DNA of 46,336 bases from an uncultured Cytophagaceae bacterium. Lineage in GTDB: Bacteria; Bacteroidota; Bacteroidia; Cytophagales; Spirosomataceae. The stretch lies in contig CAIZMB010000153.1 of the NCBI GenBank assembly GCA_903933935.1, positions 1 through 46,336 on the forward strand, given 5' to 3'. This document shows positions 18,330-26,619 of the stretch, piece by piece. A program made the position numbers and the translations under genes. The notes beneath the pieces are model-generated. The model did not search any database. It was given only the letters and a program-made list of their open reading frames with translations, and was not told the origin of the DNA. How positions within the stretch are numbered: the first letter of the stretch is position 1; every line of letters begins with the position of its first letter.

Positions 18330-19343
18330 ATGATCAAATTCATTCAAGCCTTTGCATTTTGCATTTTAGCTAATTCGATTTTCGCACAAAAAATTACTTC
18401 GGAATTTATCTACGAAAAGGCCCCATTCCCTTCTTGCCATGCATCCACCCTGGAAGAAACTCCACGGGGAATCATTGCTTCTTGGTTTGGAGGAACTGCT
18501 GAAAAAGATAAGGATGTGGGAATTTGGGTGAGTCGTTTGGAAAAAGGAAAATGGACGGCACCGGTCGAAGTGGCAAATGGGGTTCAAAATGAATCATTGC
18601 GCTACCCAACTTGGAATCCCGTATTATTTAAAATGCCAAAAGGAGATTTGATATTATTCTATAAAGTGGGCCCCACACCTTCTACTTGGTGGGGAATGTT
18701 AAAACGTTCGAAAGACAATGGATTAACTTGGTCTGCAGCAGAAAAATTGCCAGATGGTATTTATGGGCCGATTAAAAACAAACCTGTCATGTTGAAAAAT
18801 GGCACCTTATTATGTCCTACATCCTCGGAAGATCAGGGCTGGCGGGTACATTTTGAGATGACAAAAGATGGTGGTCGTACTTGGTCCCGCACCGAAGCCA
18901 TCAACGATGGAAAGGAATTTTCAGCGATACAACCCAGCGTTTTATTTCTGCCTGATGGCCGCTTGCAATTGCTTTGTCGGAGTAAAAATGGGCTGATTTT
19001 AGAATCTTTTTCTAGTGACCAAGGAAAAACATGGTCCGCCTTAAAAGCCACTTCATTGCCTAACCCTAACTCGGGAACTGATGCGGTAACCTTAAAAGAT
19101 GGCCGACATGTACTTGTGTACAATCACGTAACCAAAGAATCCCAAGCATGGGGTGGAAGACGGTCACCACTCAATGTTGTGATTTCGAAAGATGGCCAGA
19201 AATGGGATGAGATTTCCGTCTTAGAAAATGAGCCCAAAGCGGAGTTCTCTTATCCTGCCGTCATTCAAACAAAAGATGGTAAAATTCACATTACCTATAC
19301 TTGGAAACGTGAGAAAATTAAACACGTGGTAATCCAATTATAA
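18330..19343 (+). CDS. secreted sialidase-like BNR/Asp-box hydrolase
   Basis: A 337-residue exported six-bladed propeller of the sialidase superfamily. The signal peptide is about residues 1-19 (ending IFA-Q). Four Asp-box (BNR) repeats are visible: SKDNGLTW (127-134), TKDGGRTW (178-185), SSDQGKTW (228-235) and the looser SKDGQKW (286-292). This group is usually annotated exo-alpha-sialidase, but several members act on other linkages, so sialic acid is not assured. The symporter gene begins one base after its stop and the aldolase gene follows, giving a release-uptake-cleavage order. It diverges from the cytochrome lipoprotein across a 222-base AT-rich spacer in which I see no strong promoter box. 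Confidence 0.88.
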   Translation: MIKFIQAFAFCILANSIFAQKITSEFIYEKAPFPSCHASTLEETPRGIIASWFGGTAEKDKDVGIWVSRLEKGKWTAPVEVANGVQNESLRYPTWNPVLFKMPKGDLILFYKVGPTPSTWWGMLKRSKDNGLTWSAAEKLPDGIYGPIKNKPVMLKNGTLLCPTSSEDQGWRVHFEMTKDGGRTWSRTEAINDGKEFSAIQPSVLFLPDGRLQLLCRSKNGLILESFSSDQGKTWSALKATSLPNPNSGTDAVTLKDGRHVLVYNHVTKESQAWGGRRSPLNVVISKDGQKWDEISVLENEPKAEFSYPAVIQTKDGKIHITYTWKREKIKHVVIQL

Positions 19344-19344
19344 T

Positions 19345-20847
19345 ATGAGCCTTCCCATCTTAGACCTCCTAATTATTGTCGCCTATTTAATCACGATGGT
19401 GGCGATCGGCTTTTACTTTTCGAGAAAAAATAAAAGTTCGGAGCAGTTTACCACGGCATCAGGATCTATCCCTGGATGGGCGCTTGGTCTCAGTTTTTAT
19501 GCTACTTTTCTAAGTGCGATTACCTTTTTAGGAGATCCAGGAAAATCGTTTGGAAGCAATTGGAATCCCTTTGTTTTCAGTCTATCGATCCCATTTGCCG
19601 CCTTTGTGGCCACCCGTTATTTTGTACCCTTTTATCGAAATAGTGGTGAGATCAGTGCCTATACGCATTTAGAGAAACGCTTTGGATCTTGGGCACGGAC
19701 CTATGCGATGCTGTGTTTCATCATGACCCAATTGGCCCGCATGGGAACCATATTTTATGGAATTGCTTTGACGTTGAATGCGCTGACAGGTTTAGACATG
19801 CGATTGATTATTATCGTGTCGGGCTTTTGCATTATTTTTTACACAGTGCTTGGTGGAATGGAAGCGGTGATTTGGACGGAGGTGATCCAAGCGGTCATCA
19901 AGACGATGGGGGCTTTGTTGATTTTAGGCATTATTTTATCACAAGTGGGGATAAGCCAAGTGATTGAAACAGGGGTGGCGGAACATAAATTTGACCTAGG
20001 GGATTTTTCTTTGGATTTCTCCACCAGTTCTTTTTGGGTGGTTTTGATGTATGGATTTTTTATCAATTTGACCAATTTTGGTATTGATCAAAATTACATT
20101 CAGCGATATCATACGGCTAAGAATACGCAGGATGCGGCCAAAAGCGTTTGGCTTTGTGCCATGTATTTTCTACCGGTTTCATTTTTGTTTTTCCTGATTG
20201 GCACGGCGCTGTATGTTTTTTACGGCCAAAATCCAGCTTTAATATTTGAGTTAAAACAGCAAGTGGCGGCGGAAAAAGGGATCGCGATGGAGGCTTTAAA
20301 AGCGGCCGATTATGGAGACAAGGTGTTGCCTTTTTTCATGAAGACTCAAATACCTACAGGCTTTTTGGGCTTGTTGATGGCGGCATTATTGTCTGCCGCG
20401 ATGAGTACGATGAGTAGTGGGATGAACAGTTCCGCGACGGTTTTCTTGAATGATATTTACATGCGCTATGTGGATAAAGATGTGGCGCCCAAAAAACAAT
20501 TAAGGATTTTACATGTGGCTACGGCGGTGATGGGAATCATGGGAATTACGTTTGGGATTAGCATGATTGGGGTAAAAAGTTTGTTAGACGTCTGGTGGAA
20601 ATTGTCTGGTATTTTTGCTGGGGGGATGTTGGGGATTTTCTTGATGGGTTATTTGGCGAAGAACGTCGTCAACTGGCAAGCCAAGATTGCAGCGACCGTC
20701 GGTGTGGTTATTATTGCCATGATTTCATTTAAAGATAATTTACCTGAGGCCTATCGTTTGCCTTTAGATTCAAAGATGACGGTAGTTTTAGGGACATTAA
20801 GCATTGTGGGAACCGGATTTATTTTATCAAAAATTTTCAAAAAATAA
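19345..20847 (+). CDS. sodium:solute symporter (SSS family)
   Basis: A 500-residue inner-membrane carrier with about 13 hydrophobic helices, the length and hydropathy of the SSS family (SGLT/PutP/NanT-like). The signature segment GLLMAALLSAAMSTMSSGMNSSATVF near residues 340-365 is the family's sodium-site helix, and GWALGLSFYATFLSAITFLG is the conserved first part. It starts one base after the sialidase-like gene and ends six bases before the aldolase gene. By context it imports the sugar acid or sugar freed by the hydrolase. Direct substrate evidence is absent. Confidence 0.94.
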   Translation: MSLPILDLLIIVAYLITMVAIGFYFSRKNKSSEQFTTASGSIPGWALGLSFYATFLSAITFLGDPGKSFGSNWNPFVFSLSIPFAAFVATRYFVPFYRNSGEISAYTHLEKRFGSWARTYAMLCFIMTQLARMGTIFYGIALTLNALTGLDMRLIIIVSGFCIIFYTVLGGMEAVIWTEVIQAVIKTMGALLILGIILSQVGISQVIETGVAEHKFDLGDFSLDFSTSSFWVVLMYGFFINLTNFGIDQNYIQRYHTAKNTQDAAKSVWLCAMYFLPVSFLFFLIGTALYVFYGQNPALIFELKQQVAAEKGIAMEALKAADYGDKVLPFFMKTQIPTGFLGLLMAALLSAAMSTMSSGMNSSATVFLNDIYMRYVDKDVAPKKQLRILHVATAVMGIMGITFGISMIGVKSLLDVWWKLSGIFAGGMLGIFLMGYLAKNVVNWQAKIAATVGVVIIAMISFKDNLPEAYRLPLDSKMTVVLGTLSIVGTGFILSKIFKK

Positions 20848-20853
20848 TTGTTT

Positions 20854-21759
20854 ATGAGCCAATTACCCGAGGGATTTATCCCCGTTATGTTGACCCCTTT
20901 TACGCCTACGGGCCAAGTTGATTTTAAAGGACTTGTGCGCTTGACCGATATGTATATTCAGGTGGGAGCCAAGGGATTATTTGCCAATTGCCTTTCGAGT
21001 GAAATGTATGAATTATCTGTGCAGGAGCGTTTGGATGTAGTGAAAACGGTGGTGGAAACGGCGGCTGGCCGAGTGCCTGTGGTGGCGACTGGGACCATCG
21101 AAGGAAGCATGGAGCAGATGGCTGATTTTTCTAAAAAATTACATGCCTTGGGTGTTGAGGCAGTGATTGTCTTGAATAACATTTTAACTCAAGAACATGA
21201 ATCGGATGCCGTTTTTTTAGAACGGATGCATCAGTTTATGGATTTGACGCCAGGAATTCCCTTGGGAATTTACGAATGTCCTGTTCCGTATAAACGATTG
21301 ATTACGGTGGAGATTTTGGAAGATTTATTGCCAACGGGCCGTTTGGTTTACCATAAGGATACGAGTTTAGACATCGAACAAGTGAGGGCTCGAGTGAAGG
21401 CAGGCGCTGGATATAATTTTGGTTTATATGATGCCTATATGGGCCACGCGCTTTTATCCTTGCAAGCAGGAGCCAAAGGACTTTCCTGTATACAAGGAAA
21501 TTTATTTCCAGAATTAATTGTGTGGCTTTGCATGCATTTCAACGATCCGGGGAAATCGGCGCAAGTCGCGAAGGTCCAAGCATTTTTTGCAGACAACATG
21601 GATGTGATGCACACATCTTATCCGACGGCCGCTAAATATGTGTTACAAAAAACGGGATTTGAAATTGATCTGTATACGCGCCGCGATGTGGGGGAATTGA
21701 CCGATGCGATGAAATCGGAATTGGATCTTTTGATAGAGGAGTCAAAAAAGGTTTTGTAA
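20854..21759 (+). CDS. DHDPS/N-acetylneuraminate lyase family aldolase
   Basis: A 301-residue class I aldolase of the dihydrodipicolinate synthase superfamily. The Schiff-base lysine is K168 in VYHKDTS, and the catalytic tyrosine is Y140 in GIYECPVPYK. The usual GTTGE loop that binds the 2-oxo acid is replaced by CLSSEMYE (46-53), which argues against a true DapA and for a divergent substrate. I use the ATG at 20854 rather than the TTG at 20848 that follows the symporter stop directly. Placement after a sialidase-like hydrolase and a symporter suggests cleavage of an imported 2-keto sugar acid to pyruvate and an aldehyde, as NanA does; this is inference. Confidence 0.9.
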   Translation: MSQLPEGFIPVMLTPFTPTGQVDFKGLVRLTDMYIQVGAKGLFANCLSSEMYELSVQERLDVVKTVVETAAGRVPVVATGTIEGSMEQMADFSKKLHALGVEAVIVLNNILTQEHESDAVFLERMHQFMDLTPGIPLGIYECPVPYKRLITVEILEDLLPTGRLVYHKDTSLDIEQVRARVKAGAGYNFGLYDAYMGHALLSLQAGAKGLSCIQGNLFPELIVWLCMHFNDPGKSAQVAKVQAFFADNMDVMHTSYPTAAKYVLQKTGFEIDLYTRRDVGELTDAMKSELDLLIEESKKVL

Positions 21760-21772
21760 AAGCCGTTTATTT

Positions 21773-21798
21773 TTAAATTCGTTCAATCCGGAATTTAA
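21773..21798. terminator. weak stem-loop between convergent genes
   Basis: TTAAATTC (21773-21780) pairs with GAATTTAA (21791-21798) around a ten-base loop between the aldolase stop and the convergent TonB receptor stop. A T-rich tract follows only after several bases. The stem is AT-rich, so terminator function is uncertain. Confidence 0.3.
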
Positions 21799-21842
21799 GG
21801 TGTTGGGTTTTTTGTTTATTTTTTGATGTAATTCAATACCTT

Positions 21843-24299
21843 CTAAAATTCCACAATAAATCCAATTGTAGGCGTAACGGATGGTTTGTCGTTATTCAAT
21901 AACACAGGTATGCCATTGCTCCCGTTGGTTTGTATCGGTTTCCCATCGGTGGTGGCAAAACCCTTGTTGTCATCCGTTCTTTTAAATGCAAAATAGGGAA
22001 CGGCATCGGCTGCTGCGATGTACCAATTAGTTACATCTAAAAACAAATCGATGGTGATCGATTTCAAATTGTATTTCTTATCGATGCGCACATCACTCGA
22101 GTGAAAACTTCTTAATCTACGTGTATTTAATTGTGAGTAATCAAAAATTCCAGAGCCTTGAGTCATGAAATTAGCTTTGGAAGTAGGCTCATCAAAAGGC
22201 GTATAAGGCGATCCACCTTGGTATCTGAATCTTAGTCCTAACTCCCAATTACGAGGAAATTTGTAGCCCCAAGATAGACTGAGTAAATGTCGGTTGTCCC
22301 AACTGCTTGGCTTTAAAACGCCGTCTAAACCACTGTAAGAACTGTTGTAATACGTGTAGGAAAGTATTCCAAAGAATTTATCCGTCAGTTTCTTTTGAGC
22401 AAAAAATTCAAAACCATAGGCTTCTCCTTTTCCTGTGGTGGTCACGGGTTCATTGCCAAGCACGTTGAAATCTCCACCTAAGTTGGCCAATGAAATCCCC
22501 TTGCTGATCGAAATAGGCACTTGGCTATAATTTTTCACAAATGCTTCAGCAGTAAATCGCAAACCATCGTTCACTAAATATTCAAGTCCCGCAACGTAAT
22601 GATCACTCGCTTGATACTTTGCATTTTTATTGACCAATTTTCCATTATTATCAGCAAAACCTAAAATAGTGTAGGGGGCTAATTTATAATAGCGGCCTAC
22701 GGACCCATTTAAAGTCCATTTGTCGGATAAAACATAACTTAAAGACAACCTAGGGGATAAAGTTTGGAGTGGATCACTTCCTTGGTCCGTAAATGAATTC
22801 ATATCAGTTCTTAAACCCGCACTTAGCCCTAGTCGGGTATCGAAAAATACTTTGCTTACTTGGCCAAAAGCCCCATATTTTGCGAATGAACCTAGTGGGC
22901 TACTAAAAGAATATTTAAGTTCAGGTTGAATTACTTTTCCTGTGGCATCGGTCAGTTTTTTTCGAATAACTGTATTTGAAATATTGCTATAATCAATCAA
23001 TTGGGCCGATAGACCATAACTAATTTTCCATCCATTTTGACTGGTATTAAAATCGAATCGCAATTTGTTTTCGGTTTCTCTCGACTGAAGGGATAAGTTG
23101 ACGAGATTAGGATCCTTAATTTGATTGTCTTCGTATTTTCTGATGTCATTATCAAATGTATTCCGACTAATGGCCAAGTTAAAATAACCATTTTCGGTTA
23201 ATCTTTTTAAGCTTAACCCAGCTGTGTAATTCCATTGGTTAATAATCGGATTTGAATTGTAGACGTATAATTTTTCAGGAGTTTCTTTTTTGATGGTGGA
23301 AAAACTAAAATCATCAATGGCCCCCAAAGCCATAAATGAAATGGAGGTTTTGCTGTCAATTTGATGCGTAATTTTGGTTTGAAAATCCCAAAAATTAGGT
23401 CTTATGGGGATGTCTAAAGCTTGGAAAAGGAACTGTAAATACGAGCGTCTCGCGGAAGCCAAAAAAGTTGTTTTCCCACTTTTGGACAAAGGTCCTTCCG
23501 AGGTTAAAGCAAACTCTGTAGCGCTTAAACGAACATTTCCTTGAAATTTATTGGGGTTTCCCGTTCTTTGGCGAAACTGAAAAACGGAACTTAGGGCATT
23601 GTCATACCGAGCATCAAATGCCGACGAGCTCAGTTTCACATCTTCAATAAAAGAAACATTTAACATTCCTTGGGGCCCACCGCTAGAACCCTGGGTTTGG
23701 AAGTGATTCAACACGGGAATTTCGATCCCATCTAAGTAATACACGTTTTCGTTTGGGCCGCCGCCACGAATTATGATATCATTTCTGAAGCCACCTCCTT
23801 GCGCACCACCCCCCACACCCGGGAGCGCTTGTATTGCTTTACTGATATCAAAATTTCCTCCTGGATTACTTTTTATTTCCTCGGTTGTTAATCTCTGAAC
23901 ACTTAGTGGAGATTCAAGTGTGGCTACTTTAGCTGTCTTTCGGCTTTGAGTGACAATGACTTCATTTAATTCACTATTGGCCTGCTCCAATTCTATATTG
24001 AAAAAGTTTTCATTCCCTGCATTTACGACGATATTGAAAAGCGTTTGCTTTTTATATCCAATCATAGAAAGAACCAAATTATATGATTTGAAGCTTATTC
24101 CCGTGATTCTGAATTTACCTAGGCTATCGGTTTGTCCTACTTTATTCGTGGACTCTAAATTTATGTTGACTCCCTCGATGGGTTTCTGAGTTAATTTATC
24201 AACTACTTTTCCCGAAATTCTCCCGTTGGACTGAGCCCAGGCAAAATTTATGGTGGTCAGTAGTAGGAAAAAAATGAATTTGTATTGTAAATTTTTCAT
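21843..24299 (-). CDS. TonB-dependent receptor with CarboxypepD-like domain
   Basis: An 818-residue outer-membrane transporter. The signal peptide covers about residues 1-22 (INFAWA-Q). A carboxypeptidase-regulatory-like beta-sandwich spans about 25-110 (GRISGKVVDKLTQKPIEGVN). The plug domain (about 115-240) includes LPGVGGGAQGGGFRNDIIIR and VYYLDGIEIP, then a 22-strand-type barrel ends in FIVEF with the terminal phenylalanine needed for assembly. No SusD-like partner lies beside it, so it is not a classical SusCD glycan importer. It is of the CarboxypepD-plug type widespread in Bacteroidota. No ligand can be assigned. It stands between a convergent neighbour and a 214-base spacer holding one palindromic repeat. 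Confidence 0.93.
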   Translation of the reverse strand: MKNLQYKFIFFLLLTTINFAWAQSNGRISGKVVDKLTQKPIEGVNINLESTNKVGQTDSLGKFRITGISFKSYNLVLSMIGYKKQTLFNIVVNAGNENFFNIELEQANSELNEVIVTQSRKTAKVATLESPLSVQRLTTEEIKSNPGGNFDISKAIQALPGVGGGAQGGGFRNDIIIRGGGPNENVYYLDGIEIPVLNHFQTQGSSGGPQGMLNVSFIEDVKLSSSAFDARYDNALSSVFQFRQRTGNPNKFQGNVRLSATEFALTSEGPLSKSGKTTFLASARRSYLQFLFQALDIPIRPNFWDFQTKITHQIDSKTSISFMALGAIDDFSFSTIKKETPEKLYVYNSNPIINQWNYTAGLSLKRLTENGYFNLAISRNTFDNDIRKYEDNQIKDPNLVNLSLQSRETENKLRFDFNTSQNGWKISYGLSAQLIDYSNISNTVIRKKLTDATGKVIQPELKYSFSSPLGSFAKYGAFGQVSKVFFDTRLGLSAGLRTDMNSFTDQGSDPLQTLSPRLSLSYVLSDKWTLNGSVGRYYKLAPYTILGFADNNGKLVNKNAKYQASDHYVAGLEYLVNDGLRFTAEAFVKNYSQVPISISKGISLANLGGDFNVLGNEPVTTTGKGEAYGFEFFAQKKLTDKFFGILSYTYYNSSYSGLDGVLKPSSWDNRHLLSLSWGYKFPRNWELGLRFRYQGGSPYTPFDEPTSKANFMTQGSGIFDYSQLNTRRLRSFHSSDVRIDKKYNLKSITIDLFLDVTNWYIAAADAVPYFAFKRTDDNKGFATTDGKPIQTNGSNGIPVLLNNDKPSVTPTIGFIVEF

Positions 24300-24425
24300 G
24301 AGTAAATAACTTTAAATGCACCGGATTGTTTAAAAATGATTTTTAAATCAAGTCGGGCTAAATAATTTACGCTAATTTATGAATTATTCGATAGGTAATA
24401 TCCATGCCTGAATTCTCAAAAAATT

Positions 24426-24510
24426 CAATTAACTGATAAAAGCGATAGCTTGCATTTTTTATATCCTTTAGCTTTAAAACTTTTCGAAAAGTTTTAAAGC
24501 TTAGGACATA
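24426..24510. repeat. palindromic dispersed element, copy 1
   Basis: An 85-base element whose core 24470-24501 is a perfect 32-base palindrome (16-base arms meeting at TTTTCGAAAA). Outer bases TCCT (24464-24467) and AGGA (24503-24506) also pair. It lies four bases past the stop of the TonB receptor gene at 24514 (minus strand). It is about 85 percent identical, in the same orientation, to 26495-26580. Its position allows a transcript-end or mRNA-stabilising role. Confidence 0.85.
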
Positions 24511-24513
24511 GCA

Positions 24514-26619
24514 TTAAAATTTAAAGTGAAATTGACCCCATAAACTTCTTCCTACGCCATTGATTCCAGATCCATGCATGCGGTAATCGACATCGCCAAT
24601 ATTTTGAGCTTGGAAGGAAATGCTAAAGTGAGAATTAAAAAGGTAGTTGGCCTGTACATTAAAAATTGCCCACCCCGGAGTTCCTAAAGGGTTCATTCGA
24701 TTATCTGCTTTATCACCCGCGCTTAAACGGTCTTGGCTCGCGGCAAATAAAAGCTCTGAATTTAAAAACAGATTTTTTCTAGCATAGCTGATGTTGACGC
24801 CTCCATGTAGTGGAGGAATTCTCCGCATGGGTTCATTTAATGTCACGCTTTGGCCATAAACATAGGAAATATTAGCCTTGGCAGAAACGGAATTTGAAAG
24901 ATCAAAACGGCCGCTCCATTCCCCCCCTCGTAAAAATGCTTTATCCACATTTCGTTTTTCGTAAACGGGATATCCTTGTAGGACATTAGTCGTTTTTACT
25001 CGGGTAATTAAGTTTTCCAATTCAGTTTGGAAAATGGTTAATTCCTGAAAAAACTTGGCTTTTGAAATTTTAATCCCAATCTCATAATTTTGAGAATACT
25101 CAGGTTTTAGGTCAAAAGCAGGTAGTTCATACCTAAAATCTACGATGCCTAGGCTACCTAAATCGTCCATGTTGGGCGCCCTAAATCCTGAACTTGTATT
25201 AGCATAGATGGAAATTCCTTGGCTGATTGACCTCGCTAAACCAAGTGAATATACGAGTGCACTGGATTTTACTTTAGTTAATCCCAGCGTCGTGTCGGGT
25301 AGGCTAGCCACATTTTGGTGAAAGCGCAAACCGGATTCCACTTGCAATACATCTAAGTCTAAATGATGAATGGAATAGATGGAATGATATTGATAACCCG
25401 CTTCATTGGGGTAAAGTCCCCTTAAGGGTTTGATCAAATTGTTGGTCAAATGAATATCTTGACGTGTACTATTAATCTGGTCGTTGAAATAATCGACCCC
25501 ACTATGCGCGGACCATACAGTAGAAAATTGGCTTTGAATATCGGCCAAAACTCCCAAAGTATTAATCTCATCTCTTTCAGCACGAAGCGTCGTAGACCCA
25601 TTTTTTTGAAGCTTTCTTTGCTCGATGCTGGTTTGTTGGGATACAGAGAGCTCGATTTTTTTAAACAATGGATTTTCATATTGGCCAATAGCCTTTAAAT
25701 AGCTTCTTTGGTATTTCTGCAAATCCATTTCATTGATTTTGAAATTTTCCAACTGGATTTTGTGGAAAACGGGTACTTGGGTTTGCTGCGTAGTTTGAAT
25801 CAGACCTTCTAAAATCCATGTTTTTGATATTTGCTGGCGAATTTTACCGAAAAAATTCCATTCATTATAGCCTGTTGGCCGCTGCAAACCTAAACCACCC
25901 CCTCTTACCATGTCGCCAAATTGCTTATTAGCACCTACAAAAACGATGCTGGTATTTTCTGAGGCATAAGTCATTTTTATTTGCTCGCTCAGCTCCATTC
26001 CTTGGGTGGCTACGCGCGCTGACAACTGTCCGCCAAAGGTTTTTTGAGCCGTAAATTCAGGCTGAAGTGTGAAGAAATTGACCACGCCCGTTAATGCATC
26101 TGACCCGTATTGAACGGAGCCGCTCCCTTTTAGCATTTCTACTTTGGAGATTATGGACGGGTCTATGGTATTCAAGTATTGATTGGGTCCATAGCGGAAG
26201 GTGGAGTTATTAAATCGAATTCCGTCGATAATGAGAAGGGTTTGATTTCCCGTTAAGCCCCTGACAAATGCTGACCCACCCCCTAAATTTGTTTTCTGAA
26301 TGAAGACTCCCGGGATATTTGAAAGCATATCGGGAGTGGCACGTGGTGCTAATTTTTCGATGTCTTTGCTTTGTAAGACACTCACTGAATAAGGCGTTTT
26401 TAAAGCAGAAATTTGTTGCCGACTAGCACTTACAACGACATTTGCTAGGGTATCGATATCATTTTTCTGCCCAAAACCCACAAATGGGGTAATCCAATTA
26501 ACTGATAAAAGCAATAGAAGCCATTTTTTATGTCCTTTAGCTTTACTAACTTTTGAAAAGTTAGTAAAGCTTAGGACATACTTAAAAAAAGTTATGAACA
26601 TAGCATCATTAATCATCAT
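24514..26619 (-). CDS. TonB-dependent receptor (siderophore/cobalamin type)
   Basis: A receptor of up to 701 residues without the CarboxypepD domain. The plug (about 55-175) has the classical order VVVSASRQQ, DMLSNIPGVFIQK, RGLTGNQTLLIIDGIRFNN and VEMLKGSGSVQYGSDALTGVV. The barrel closes with LWGQFHFKF. The signal peptide is about residues 31-51 (KKWLLLLLSVNWITPFVGFG-Q), preceded by an unusually long polar stretch encoded by palindromic repeat copy 2. The start is uncertain: ATGs at 26619, 26616 and 26601, or a TTG at about 26511. The first ATG overlaps the phosphoesterase gene by 11 bases, implying co-transcription and a shared uptake task. Ligand unknown. Confidence 0.9.
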   Translation of the reverse strand: MMINDAMFITFFKYVLSFTNFSKVSKAKGHKKWLLLLLSVNWITPFVGFGQKNDIDTLANVVVSASRQQISALKTPYSVSVLQSKDIEKLAPRATPDMLSNIPGVFIQKTNLGGGSAFVRGLTGNQTLLIIDGIRFNNSTFRYGPNQYLNTIDPSIISKVEMLKGSGSVQYGSDALTGVVNFFTLQPEFTAQKTFGGQLSARVATQGMELSEQIKMTYASENTSIVFVGANKQFGDMVRGGGLGLQRPTGYNEWNFFGKIRQQISKTWILEGLIQTTQQTQVPVFHKIQLENFKINEMDLQKYQRSYLKAIGQYENPLFKKIELSVSQQTSIEQRKLQKNGSTTLRAERDEINTLGVLADIQSQFSTVWSAHSGVDYFNDQINSTRQDIHLTNNLIKPLRGLYPNEAGYQYHSIYSIHHLDLDVLQVESGLRFHQNVASLPDTTLGLTKVKSSALVYSLGLARSISQGISIYANTSSGFRAPNMDDLGSLGIVDFRYELPAFDLKPEYSQNYEIGIKISKAKFFQELTIFQTELENLITRVKTTNVLQGYPVYEKRNVDKAFLRGGEWSGRFDLSNSVSAKANISYVYGQSVTLNEPMRRIPPLHGGVNISYARKNLFLNSELLFAASQDRLSAGDKADNRMNPLGTPGWAIFNVQANYLFNSHFSISFQAQNIGDVDYRMHGSGINGVGRSLWGQFHFKF
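26495..26580. repeat. palindromic dispersed element, copy 2
   Basis: An 86-base element matching copy 1. Its core 26539-26571 is a 33-base inverted repeat with 16-base arms around a single central G. Compared with copy 1 each arm carries a matching change (CTAAC against AAAC, and GTTAG against GTTT), so pairing is kept. Outer TATGTCCT and AGGACATA also pair. It lies 28 bases past the stop of the phosphoesterase gene and inside the N-terminal reading frame of the receptor gene. Confidence 0.85.

Noticed and set aside
18330-21759. A standard sialic acid (nan) operon
   Set aside because: NanE, NanK and NanM are absent and the aldolase loop is divergent, so the sialic acid label is kept only as a possibility.
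24470-24501. Simple intrinsic terminator as the full explanation of the palindrome
   Set aside because: The core has no GC-rich stem, and an 85-base homologue with compensated arms occurs elsewhere, so a repeat family explains it better, even if it also ends transcripts.
21843-26619. A SusC/SusD polysaccharide utilisation locus
   Set aside because: Neither TonB receptor has a SusD-like partner, and the second lacks the CarboxypepD domain usual in SusC.
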